From the NCBI GenBank assembly GCA_943327025.2, contig CALPVO020000077.1, positions 1 to 9,010 on the forward strand: a stretch of 9,010 bases of DNA, in the 5' to 3' direction. This DNA comes from Janthinobacterium lividum. Its GTDB lineage: Bacteria > Pseudomonadota > Gammaproteobacteria > Steroidobacterales > Steroidobacteraceae. Numbering within the stretch: position 1 is the stretch's first letter; every line of letters begins with the position of its first letter. The translations under genes and the position numbers were made by a program. Shown piece by piece: positions 1 through 5,917 of this stretch. A model generated the notes under the pieces. The model was not told the DNA's origin and searched no databases. It saw nothing but the letters and a program-made list of their open reading frames with translations.

Positions 1-4
1 CGGT

Positions 5-56
5 AAATTAAAGAGAGCTTTAATTTGAAAGCGTTCAATTAAAGAAAGTTTTAATG
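5..56. repeat. Two AT-rich inverted repeats arranged as a direct repeat
   Basis: The first copy (5-26) has perfect 9-base arms, AAATTAAAG and CTTTAATTT, around a 4-base loop. The second copy (37-56) is a weaker version with the core ATTAAA...TTTAAT. The two copies align as a direct repeat of about 22 bases with about 19 identities, offset by 31 bp, close to three helical turns. They are far more AT-rich than their surroundings. Such pairs usually mark binding sites of a dimeric repressor at a promoter. The controlled gene is probably to the left, outside the window. No regulator is identifiable from this alone. Confidence 0.6.
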
Positions 57-148
57 TGCAGGCAATCGACTCAAGGCGAAAGCGGCGGAAGAAACGCGGA
101 TGCTGTTCGAGTTTCTTGCGCATTGGCCGCCAACTATTCTTGACGTCA

Positions 149-586
149 CTACGCCGCCGCCAACAAGGTGAACTGCCCGCGGCCTAGCAATTGCTTGAAG
201 TCGGCATCAAAGCTGACCAAGTGTTCGTCGTGATGTAGCACGGCCGCAGCTAGCCACGCGTCGGGCAGGTCGTTGCCACCAAGCCGCTTTTCAAGGCAAA
301 GCGTGCGCAGTTTCAGCCACTCTGTGCCAAGAGTGGCCAGCCTCACACCAGGCAAGGCCAGCAGCGCGTCGACGAATTCCACTGCACGCTCTATCGGCGT
401 GGGATTAGGGAAGACGCGCGAGTTCGTCACCAGTCGAAGGAAACTGGTGACTACCAAGGGCATGAGCGTGAAGGCGGCGCCGGTTTCGGCGGCGCTTGCG
501 GCGCGTTCCAGCCACGCCAGCGCTACGGCATGTTGCGGGTGGTCCGTGCGCGAGGCTGCCACCAAGATGTTGACGTCAGGCGTCAT
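149..586 (-). CDS. vapC: VapC-family PIN-domain toxin
   Basis: A 145-residue single-domain PIN protein, the usual VapC length. VapC toxins are Mg-dependent ribonucleases that cut tRNA or rRNA and are held inactive by VapB. Visible motifs are the N-terminal strand with D4 (TPDVNILVAA), a central FLRLVTNSRVF segment, the DAWLAAAV helix carrying D109, and the C-terminal FDADF motif with D127 and D129. The usual second acidic residue before the central helix is not evident. Members of the mycobacterial-type PIN subfamily, whose FLR-LTNPRV pattern this matches, also lack it, so activity is still likely. The ATG start overlaps the end of the antitoxin gene by 11 bp, and a GAGG lies 9 bases upstream, which suggests translational coupling. 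The gene ends with adjacent TAG and TGA stops. The family call is secure, but the RNA target cannot be predicted. Confidence 0.9.
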   Translation of the reverse strand: MTPDVNILVAASRTDHPQHAVALAWLERAASAAETGAAFTLMPLVVTSFLRLVTNSRVFPNPTPIERAVEFVDALLALPGVRLATLGTEWLKLRTLCLEKRLGGNDLPDAWLAAAVLHHDEHLVSFDADFKQLLGRGQFTLLAAA

Positions 587-821
587 CGTCCGCGGCCTCG
601 AGCATGGCCTTGTTGCTCAATGGGTTGATGCCGGGCGCCAGACCACCGCGCCCATCGAACACGGGCAAACGGACGGGCCCCCGCTTTTTGCTGCCGGGCT
701 TGGCGCGCAGGCGCAGTTGCAGGCCTTCCTCGATGAGGCGAGTGAGGCTGGTGCGCTGCTCGGCGGCAAAGGCCTTGGCCTCAGCTATTAGACGGTCGTT
801 CAGGTCCAATGTCGTCTTCAT
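576..821 (-). CDS. vapB: VapB-type antitoxin, ribbon-helix-helix
   Basis: An 81-residue protein beginning MKTTLDLNDRLIAEAKAFAAEQ. This is the short beta strand plus helix of a ribbon-helix-helix DNA-binding antitoxin, followed by a second helix (TSLTRLIEEGLQLRLR). The C-terminal part (about residues 45-81) contains RLPVFDGRGGLAPGINP and an acidic tail ending DDDA, typical of the extended toxin-wrapping segment of VapB proteins. It is expected to neutralise the downstream PIN toxin and to repress its own operon as a dimer. A palindrome overlapping the putative -10 box just upstream fits this. No Shine-Dalgarno sequence precedes the ATG, and the -10 box lies only 6 bases away, so the mRNA may be leaderless. 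Confidence 0.87.
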   Translation of the reverse strand: MKTTLDLNDRLIAEAKAFAAEQRTSLTRLIEEGLQLRLRAKPGSKKRGPVRLPVFDGRGGLAPGINPLSNKAMLEAADDDA

Positions 822-827
822 GTTAGA

Positions 828-851
828 ACTATACAGATTTCTGTAATCGAA
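828..851 (-). promoter_or_regulatory. vapBC promoter with overlapping operator palindrome
   Basis: On the minus strand a TATAGT hexamer (828-833) ends 6 bases before the vapB ATG, placing the predicted transcription start at or next to the A of the start codon. The -35 region is poor. A perfect inverted repeat, TACAGA-TT-TCTGTA on the plus strand (832-845), overlaps the upstream edge of the -10 box. This is where an autorepressing ribbon-helix-helix antitoxin would be expected to bind. The palindrome is directly visible, but promoter and operator function is inferred. Confidence 0.55.
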
Positions 852-1163
852 ATCCCGTGGGCGCTAAAGGCTGCCCTGAAAGTCTAACGGCGACGCTATT
901 CCGGGGCAGCGGGGGTTTTTGACGTGAATCGCCAAAAACGTCGCGGCGCGCGGCCGGGGATGTCCATATCTCGCGAATTGCCACCAGTTTCTTGCCGCCG
1001 CTGGTGACGGATGCGCTCCTCCGCCATTCGATCGGAGGGCGATTGGTAAGGCTTGGTGTCCTTCTCCCTCGAAGCCGTGGTGATGGAGGCCGCAGTAGCG
1101 GAGCAACACAGTTACAGCTATGCCGCTTACGTGGAGTTGCTGCAGAGGTAGAGGGGCAGGCGA
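846..1163. other. Intergenic stretch with no supported gene
   Basis: About 320 bases between the vapBC promoter and the 3' end of the exported-protein pseudogene. No open frame here has both a ribosome site and a protein I recognise. It does hold several short inverted repeats: GCTGCCC (870-876) with GGGCAGC (904-910) followed by GGGGGTTTTT, CACCAG/CTGGTG (982-987 and 1001-1006), and CCTCCG/CGGAGG (1018-1023 and 1033-1038). The first resembles a weak plus-strand terminator, but its 27-base loop is long and no plus-strand gene leads into it. The stretch may be decayed coding or mobile DNA, but no parent element could be identified. Confidence 0.5.
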
Positions 1164-1627
1164 CTAAGGCGTTATCGCCAGTTCCACATCTTGGTCGACG
1201 AACGCGGTAATGGGCGCGCCTGCCTTAATCTCCACGTCCTTGACCGCTTCAAAAGGCCCAGCGGGCCAAACAGCACGGTTAATGCCACGGTAGAGCCAAT
1301 GCGGCCTTCGCCTTCCTTGCCCTTGTTGGCGCGGACGCGGACGCGCTCGTCACCCACCTTCACCGCTTCATCGACGCGAAGATTGATACGGTCGCCTTCA
1401 TTGCTTGTGGCGGAGCTCACGGCCTCGGCGAAGACCAAACTGACTTCTGTGCCTTCGCGAAGCTTTACATTGGCGGGCTGCGCTGTAGGCGCGGGGGCAG
1501 CAGGGGTTGCTACGGGCTCGGCGGCAGCGGCCGCAAGAGGCGCGGGGCTGGGGCCTTGCTAGCTGTTCGCCGTTACCGGGACGAGCAGTGCCGCTGCCAG
1601 TGTCAGAACCAATTTCTTGTAGAACAT
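1164..1627 (-). pseudogene. Broken gene for a small exported protein
   Basis: A good ribosome site (GGGGTGGA) precedes ATG 1625-1627. The frame starts with a clear signal peptide, MFYKKLVLTLAAALLVPVTA, and then meets TAG at codon 23. The same frame stays open afterwards. It reads an Ala/Pro-rich linker, then a domain containing EGTEVSLVFAEAVSSAT, GDRINLRVDEAV, and VGDERVRVRANKGKEG followed by STVALTVLFGPLGLLK. Near 1243-1249 one base is missing. In the next frame the sequence continues sensibly as VKDVEIKAGAPITAFVDQDV and ends ELAITP-stop at 1164. The GxxVALTVLFGPLGLLK then DVEIKAG-P-TAFVDQD pattern matches uncharacterised periplasmic proteins I recall from Xanthomonadales. In those, roughly 40 residues separate the DEAV and VGDERV segments, so an internal in-frame deletion is also likely. 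A premature stop plus a frameshift make a functional product improbable. A reinitiated cytoplasmic fragment cannot be excluded. Confidence 0.8.
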
Positions 1628-1671
1628 GTTTCCACCCCAGTCTGTTAGTTGTCTTGCGAAAACGGAGTCTA

Positions 1672-1695
1672 TCCGACTCAATGCGCGGAGTCGGA
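1672..1695. repeat. Perfect 8-bp inverted repeat in the divergent intergenic region
   Basis: TCCGACTC and GAGTCGGA form perfect 8-base arms around the 8-base loop AATGCGCG. A further copy of CGGAGTC at 1663-1669 lies 23 bp before the CGGAGTC at 1686-1692, so the left arm could pair with either side. No T-run follows, which argues against an intrinsic terminator. It lies between the start of the exported-protein pseudogene and the antitoxin promoter, so an operator or a regulatory leader hairpin is plausible. Confidence 0.45.
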
Positions 1696-1743
1696 CTATT
1701 GGTAGCGGTTTTCGGCGGGCATGTCGCTGTAGATCGCAAACTC

Positions 1744-1779
1744 TTGATGTCGGACCTTTATAGGACTAAATTCAGTCCT
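1744..1779 (+). promoter_or_regulatory. Antitoxin-toxin promoter with autoregulatory palindrome
   Basis: TTGATG (1744-1749) and TAAATT (1767-1772) are separated by exactly 17 bp and form a plausible sigma-70 promoter. The -10 box lies inside an 18-bp near-palindrome, AGGACTAAATTCAGTCCT (1762-1779). It has perfect 6-base outer arms, a self-complementary AATT centre and one mismatched pair. Binding of the encoded Phd/YefM antitoxin here would block RNA polymerase. A strong ribosome site, AGGAGG (1783-1788), follows 4 bases before the ATG. The sites are seen directly and their function is inferred. Confidence 0.65.
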
Positions 1780-1792
1780 GACAGGAGGTCCC

Positions 1793-2080
1793 ATGCGTTA
1801 TTCGACCCGAATCAAGCCCATCAGCTACCTCAAGGCGAACGCCGCGGAGGTGCTGGAAAATATTCGCGAGGTGCGCGAGCCACTCGTCATCACCCAGAAC
1901 GGCGAAGCACGGGCCGTGCTGCAAGATGTGGAAAGCTATGAGGCTACGCAGGAAACCCTTGCCCTGCTCAAGCTGCTGGCGCTGGGCAACCAGCAAGTGG
2001 CCGAAGGCAAGGTCGAGAGTTTCGATTCAGTCGCCGAAGAGCTGCGCACCGCGCTCAAGGCGGGCCGGCTGAGCGGTTGA
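1793..2080 (+). CDS. Phd/YefM-family antitoxin
   Basis: A 95-residue protein with the Phd/YefM signature. The N-terminal part (about residues 1-55) has ISYLKANAAEVLENIREVREPLVITQNGEARAVL in consecutive segments, the fold that binds operator DNA, followed by QDVESYEATQETLALLKLLA and a charged C-terminal tail that would wrap the toxin. It should neutralise the RelE/ParE-like protein encoded immediately downstream and repress the shared promoter. The ATG is well supported by AGGAGG 4 bases upstream and by the start of family similarity. The stop codon overlaps a possible TTG start of the toxin, and the more likely ATG start is 3 bases beyond it. Confidence 0.92.
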   Translation: MRYSTRIKPISYLKANAAEVLENIREVREPLVITQNGEARAVLQDVESYEATQETLALLKLLALGNQQVAEGKVESFDSVAEELRTALKAGRLSG

Positions 2081-2082
2081 AG

Positions 2083-2418
2083 ATGTCGACGAATTCATAC
2101 CGGGTACGCCTGACGGCGGGTGCCAAGCAGGATATGTCGTCCATCGTTGGTTACGTGGCGCGGAACGATGGCGAGAAAGCTGCCGAACGCCTGCTGGAAA
2201 AGCTTCTCGCTACCGTAGCCAGCCTAGGTAACTCTCCCGATCGCGGCAGCTTTCCGGCGGAACTGCTTGCGTTGGGGTCGCGTGAGTATCGGCAGGTCAT
2301 CTCCCGCCCGTACCGCCTCATCTACAAGGTCATGGGTGGAGAAGTGCTTCTCTTCGTTATCGCCGACGGCCGTCGGGATTTCCAAGCCTTGCTTTCTCGC
2401 CGTCTGTTGGCGCAATAG
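2083..2418 (+). CDS. RelE/ParE-family toxin
   Basis: About 111 residues with the RelE/ParE toxin layout: an initial strand SYRVRLTAGAKQDM, helices around IVGYVARNDGEKAAERLLEKL, the ASLGNSPDRG turn, and then LLALGSREYRQVISRPYRLIYK. It ends in the beta-strand LLFVIADGRRDFQALL and a basic C-terminal SRRLLAQ. RelE members cut mRNA on the ribosome and ParE members inhibit gyrase. The sequence does not decide between them, although the RPYRLIYKV...ADGRRD pattern is common in proteins annotated ParE. I chose ATG 2083. A TTG at 2077 overlaps the antitoxin stop and would add two residues. Neither start has a strong ribosome site, so expression is probably coupled to the antitoxin. Confidence 0.88.
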   Translation: MSTNSYRVRLTAGAKQDMSSIVGYVARNDGEKAAERLLEKLLATVASLGNSPDRGSFPAELLALGSREYRQVISRPYRLIYKVMGGEVLLFVIADGRRDFQALLSRRLLAQ

Positions 2419-2633
2419 CCCTAGCTATTCGCCGCCACTCTCGCCACGTTCTCTAGCCTTGGGCCTGCTGTACCACGGCATCTTTGCTATGCCGCTACTC
2501 GTCCATTTATCAGAAACTGGCGAAACGGCACCATGGGGCAATTGTGGCGGTGAGGTAGTTGCCTAAAGATGCAGGAACTGGCAAAAGTGTTGCTGTTTCC
2601 TGCGGAACGCCAATGGAACTCGTTCAAGGGAAG
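2419..2633. other. Gap before the signalling operon
   Basis: About 215 bases between the toxin stop and the preferred start of the receiver protein. No gene is supported on either strand. The operon promoter should lie here, but I see no convincing -35/-10 pair. TTGCTA (2484-2489) followed 17 bp later by TTATCA is a weak candidate. The receiver frame is open back to a TTG at 2559, but the extra N-terminal residues do not resemble a receiver domain. Confidence 0.4.
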
Positions 2634-3095
2634 ATGATGTCTGGTGCTGCTGAAGGTGGTGCATACGCCTTGCGCAAGATTGTGGCCGTGGTCGACGACG
2701 ACCCGGGCATCTTGCGTGCGCTCGTCAGTTGGCTGGCTTACTACCAGTTACGCGCTACCCATCACTCCTCCGGCGAAAGTCTGCTAAGCCTGCTGCGTGC
2801 CAGAGACGGCAACCTACTCATGACGGTTGATGTCATGGATGCGGTGCCGTTCGTGCTTGCTGGCGCCGTGCTGGACGTCAACTTGGCTGGCATATCCGGC
2901 ATGGAAGTAGCGCGTCGTTTGCGTGCTTTGTGCCCACACTTGCCTATCGTGGTGGTCACCGCCCTGCCGACCGATGCCCTTGACCGCTACGGCGTGCTGC
3001 CCGAGGGGGTGCAGTGCTTGCGTAAGCCATTCGACCTCGATGCCCTTGAAGCGGCGCTATTTCCCTTGCTGGAACAGCCAGCCTTGAAGAACTGA
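2634..3095 (+). CDS. Stand-alone receiver-domain protein
   Basis: About 153 residues from ATG 2634, consisting of one CheY-like receiver with no output domain. It carries the acidic cluster DDD (residues 21-23, in VAVVDDDPGI), a phospho-acceptor D81 in AVLDVNLAGISG, T109 in VVVTALP, and K131 in LRKPFD, so all conserved phosphorylation residues are present. The acidic-cluster to D81 spacing is about 59 residues against about 44 in CheY, because of an extra segment containing GNLLMTVDVMDAVPF. I chose the ATGATG at 2634/2637 because AAGGGA lies just upstream. ATG 2613 and TTG 2559 are alternatives. The gene starts a compact operon, with the next start only 10 nt away. It probably receives phosphate from the adjacent kinase, acting as a sink, a competitor of the DNA-binding regulator, or a protein-protein switch. 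Confidence 0.85.
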   Translation: MMSGAAEGGAYALRKIVAVVDDDPGILRALVSWLAYYQLRATHHSSGESLLSLLRARDGNLLMTVDVMDAVPFVLAGAVLDVNLAGISGMEVARRLRALCPHLPIVVVTALPTDALDRYGVLPEGVQCLRKPFDLDALEAALFPLLEQPALKN

Positions 3096-3105
3096 GCGGG
3101 CCGCC

Positions 3106-4503
3106 TTGGACGTCTTTACCACGCTGACCATGATGGCCAGCATCTCCATCACCGTGCCTATAGTGGCCTGGGTGGCTGTGGGTGCCCCGCGAACTGGCGG
3201 AGGCATTTACTGGTTCTTGGCGGCGTTATTCGGGGGCATTGGCATTGGCGTTGCCCTCATCCGCCCCTCCTTGTCTTTCCTGCACCCGTTCGTCCTCGAT
3301 CAAATCACCAATTTTGGCGTGTTTTTGGCTTTGCTACTGCGTTGGCGTGCCATGGAAGAACAAGCCGGCAAGCCATGCCCATGGACCTTGGTGGGCATGG
3401 ATTTGGCGGTCTTCGGTGCTGTCCTTTCAGTTTTGTATTTGTTGGAATTGGATATCGCAAGATCGGTCTTTCTGAGTCTTCTTTACGCCTACGTCGCCTG
3501 GAAATTGTTCGCGGCGTCGCGCGCTCTTTACCGCCAGATGCCAACCTTGGCGGTTGGGCTCTGTGTCGTCTTCGCCTTCATGTTGATGGTGAGTTTCTCA
3601 GGTACGGCTTTGTTCAGCCTGCAGGGTGAGCCGTTTCGCGCCGTGGGAACCGGCCATTTGGTCAGCGCAACTGCCCTGATCTCCTTTGGCGCCAGTATCC
3701 TGACGAATTTCGTCTGGGTCGGCGTGGTTTCTTACCGCACCAACGAAGCCCGCGAGCAACGGTTGCTGGAACATGAACGCGAAGAGCGGCGGGCCCAAAT
3801 CGGCCGTGAACTCGCCCGGGTCGAAGCAAAAAGCAGTATTGAAGTCCTGTCTACGGGTCTGGCTCATGAATTGGGCCAGCCCTTGGCAGCCATGCTTACC
3901 GCCGCTCAGTTGTGTCGGCGCATGGTGGATGATGGCCTGGTAGACAGCCGCACTGCCTCGGCATTGCTGGACAGCATTCTGTCTTCGGTCACTCGCGCCA
4001 CGGCCATCATCGAGAAGACACGCGTTACCCACTTGGCTGCTTCGCCTTCCGCTAGCGTCAGCGATGTTGCTGAAATCATCGAGCAAACCGTGGCGCTGGG
4101 TGCGTCCGACGCGGCAGCAATCGGCGCGCAGGTCTCGTTTAACTTTGCCGCCACGCCGCTGCGGGCCTGTATTGACCCCGTTCATCTCTCGCAGGTGCTG
4201 GCCAATGTTTTGCGGAACGCGGTACAGGCGTTGGGAAATTCGCCTGTTCGGCAAATCTTCATCAAAGCGGAACCGCACGGAAAATCCATCCGCATCACTG
4301 TGACAGATACGGGTCCGGGTATTTCCACGGCAGCGCTGGAGCGAGTTGGCAGCCTGTTCTTCACTACCCGTCAGGACGGTCTTGGAATGGGCCTGGCAGT
4401 GTCCCGCGAGATTCTTGCCGGCTGCGGGGGAGCGCTGGAGCTGCAGAACGTTGAGACGGGTGGGCTGCGGGTAACACTGGAGGTGCCAAACGATGTCGCT
4501 TGA
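3106..4503 (+). CDS. Membrane sensor histidine kinase, catalytically complete
   Basis: 465 residues from TTG 3106, with a GAGCGGG 5 bases upstream. ATG 3130 is the fallback start but lacks a ribosome site. About seven hydrophobic segments (roughly 8-26, 33-52, 62-79, 96-115, 119-138, 147-171, 184-209) leave no large periplasmic domain. A charged coiled-coil-like linker (211-245) follows. The H box is GLAHELGQPLAAM with H254. The N box is ANVLRNAVQAL with N367 and N371, the G1 box is DTGPGIS (401-407), the F box is FFTT (418-421), and the G2 box is GLGMGL (425-430). The HELGQPL form is typical of FixL/DctB-like kinases that pair with FixJ-type regulators, consistent with the regulator two genes downstream. 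It overlaps the next gene by 11 bp. The stimulus is unknown. The topology suggests a signal sensed in the membrane or delivered by a partner protein. Confidence 0.9.
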   Translation: MDVFTTLTMMASISITVPIVAWVAVGAPRTGGGIYWFLAALFGGIGIGVALIRPSLSFLHPFVLDQITNFGVFLALLLRWRAMEEQAGKPCPWTLVGMDLAVFGAVLSVLYLLELDIARSVFLSLLYAYVAWKLFAASRALYRQMPTLAVGLCVVFAFMLMVSFSGTALFSLQGEPFRAVGTGHLVSATALISFGASILTNFVWVGVVSYRTNEAREQRLLEHEREERRAQIGRELARVEAKSSIEVLSTGLAHELGQPLAAMLTAAQLCRRMVDDGLVDSRTASALLDSILSSVTRATAIIEKTRVTHLAASPSASVSDVAEIIEQTVALGASDAAAIGAQVSFNFAATPLRACIDPVHLSQVLANVLRNAVQALGNSPVRQIFIKAEPHGKSIRITVTDTGPGISTAALERVGSLFFTTRQDGLGMGLAVSREILAGCGGALELQNVETGGLRVTLEVPNDVA

Positions 4504-5917
4504 CACCTATAGCGCCCTGGTGCTTTTGGCGTACGCCATGATGTTGCTGCCGCTCGGTGTTTTGATCGGGCAGCCAGCGGGAACCCGGCGGCTGCCGATG
4601 AAGCTTTATGTCGCCGCAGGCATACTCATTGCGGTGGCTATCGGCCTGTGGTCGCTACGTGGAAAGCAGCCGGATATCTTGACTTTCGGCTTCGCGAACA
4701 CTGTCTTCGTCTTCGCATTGTTCGGCATGACAATCGCCCTGCGGGCGGAACTGGGTTTTCCGTGGCCCCGTAAGCGCTGGATATTGCTGCCCGTGCTCTT
4801 CATCGTCGGTTACTGGTTAGCGGGCTATCTCAGTATCCCTCGGGGCGGCGAAATACTGCTCAAGGGCAGTGCCTGGGCGTGCGATTTAGTCATGGCGTAC
4901 TCATGCGCTGTCATGCTCCATCGCCATTTGAGTCGCAGTGTCCTAATTTTGTTCTTGGTTTTCGCGTTCTCTGCCCTAGCTTTTTCGGTGCACCTGTTCT
5001 TGGTGATGACTGGCGATGCGCGTACTTCCGTTTATCCGTATTACCTTCTTTGGTACATGCCTCTCCTGATTTTAGTTGCTACTTGTGTGGTGAATATCGG
5101 TTTTCTTGGGCTGGTTCTCGAAAATGAACATGCCATCGGCATGGTTAAAGCTGCGTCGCGGGCGGAGGAAGAGTCTCGTTCGCGTATGGCCGAGGTGCTG
5201 GCGCAAATGGACCGCAGCAGCAATTTGAATGTCATCTCCGCTTCGCTGGGACTGCAGCTCAGTCAGCCGCTAGCGGCCATCCAGCTGAATGCGCAGTTGC
5301 TCCAGAAACGCATGAGGCGAGAAAATGCCACCTCCGGCGAACTGGTCGATGGACTCGAGCAAGTTATAGCGCAGGTGCGTAACTGTGCCGACATCGTCGA
5401 TCAAGTCCGGCAGTTCATCAAACCGCCGGCATTGACCGTAACGCTGTCGGACTTGCAGCAACTTACCCGCGAAGTGTGGGACCTCTTGCGACAAGAGGCG
5501 CAACAGAAAGGCGTGCAGGTCGAGTTTCCGCCGGAGCTTTCGGGCATGTATGGCACGGTGGATAGGCTGCGCACATCGCAGGTGCTAATGAATTTTTTCA
5601 GAAGTGGGTCAGAGAGCCTGCAGTTGGGCGCTTCGGGCAACATTCGTCTACGCTTCCGCAAAACGATCGAGGGCGTAGATGTGGTTATGCTTCTTCCCTG
5701 GCCACAACCGGAGAGCGCGCTTGCCTCGGCTCTGGCAGTGCGACTGCAGGCGCACGCCGTGGTCTTTCAGTCTCGTCTTACTTCCGCTCGGGCCACGTTG
5801 TTGGAATTTGGCGCCAGCATTAGCGTTCGCGAAACCGAGCCAAATCATCGCGAGTTGATACTGCATTTTCTCGGGTCAAGGTCGCCGGCAGGCGAAAGCA
5901 AAATGGAGCGTGCATGA
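4493..5917 (+). CDS. Membrane pseudo-histidine kinase, paralogue of the preceding gene
   Basis: 474 residues, ATG start with strong GGAGGT 8 bases upstream. About seven hydrophobic segments (roughly 8-27, 37-54, 66-85, 97-114, 128-143, 148-172, 186-208) and a charged linker copy the layout of the upstream kinase. The DHp region aligns in the same register: SLGLQLSQPLAAI replaces GLAHELGQPLAAM, so the phospho-His is L254 and the adjacent Glu is Q255. In the N box, SQVLMNFFRSGSESL replaces SQVLANVLRNAVQAL, so N371 becomes S371. The expected G1 position reads LLPWPQPE instead of DTGPG, and no glycine-rich G2 box is found. Autophosphorylation and ATP binding therefore look impossible. The frame is long, open and overlaps both neighbours (11 bp and 4 bp), so the loss looks like divergence under selection, not recent decay. 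It may form a heterodimer with the intact kinase. Confidence 0.88.
   Translation: MSLDTYSALVLLAYAMMLLPLGVLIGQPAGTRRLPMKLYVAAGILIAVAIGLWSLRGKQPDILTFGFANTVFVFALFGMTIALRAELGFPWPRKRWILLPVLFIVGYWLAGYLSIPRGGEILLKGSAWACDLVMAYSCAVMLHRHLSRSVLILFLVFAFSALAFSVHLFLVMTGDARTSVYPYYLLWYMPLLILVATCVVNIGFLGLVLENEHAIGMVKAASRAEEESRSRMAEVLAQMDRSSNLNVISASLGLQLSQPLAAIQLNAQLLQKRMRRENATSGELVDGLEQVIAQVRNCADIVDQVRQFIKPPALTVTLSDLQQLTREVWDLLRQEAQQKGVQVEFPPELSGMYGTVDRLRTSQVLMNFFRSGSESLQLGASGNIRLRFRKTIEGVDVVMLLPWPQPESALASALAVRLQAHAVVFQSRLTSARATLLEFGASISVRETEPNHRELILHFLGSRSPAGESKMERA

Noticed and set aside
1..148. Short frames near the left edge: a plus-strand one ending in TTPPPTR and a minus-strand one from 123 to the edge
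   Set aside because: The plus frame has no start ahead of its plausible part. The minus frame runs through the AT-rich repeats with codon use unlike its neighbours. Neither can be supported without flanking sequence.
273..791. A plus-strand open frame of 172 codons
   Set aside because: It is antisense to the vapBC pair, whose motifs and overlap are clear, and the product is low complexity (Ser, Arg, Ala).
870..920. Inverted repeat GCTGCCC/GGGCAGC followed by GGGGGTTTTT as an intrinsic terminator
   Set aside because: The loop is 27 bases, the T-run is only five, and no plus-strand gene reads into it.
864..1210. Short open frames on both strands, including a plus-strand reading ending AAYVELLQR near 1151
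   Set aside because: None has a ribosome site or recognisable homology, and the frame ending in AAYVELLQR is interrupted by TAA a short way upstream. They could be remnants, but no parent gene could be named.
1243..1249. Programmed frameshifting in the exported-protein gene
   Set aside because: There is no slippery heptamer at the shift site, and the separate TAG after the signal peptide would still prevent a full product.
1191..1562. Plus-strand open frame over the exported-protein pseudogene
   Set aside because: The minus-strand reading gives a signal peptide and family-like strands, while the plus-strand product is a Ser/Thr/Arg-rich shadow.
3598..4506. A 302-codon open frame on the minus strand across the intact kinase gene
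   Set aside because: It is antisense to a gene with clear H, N, G1, F and G2 boxes, and its own product is low in hydrophobic core and shows no recognisable domain. It arises from GC-rich codon structure.
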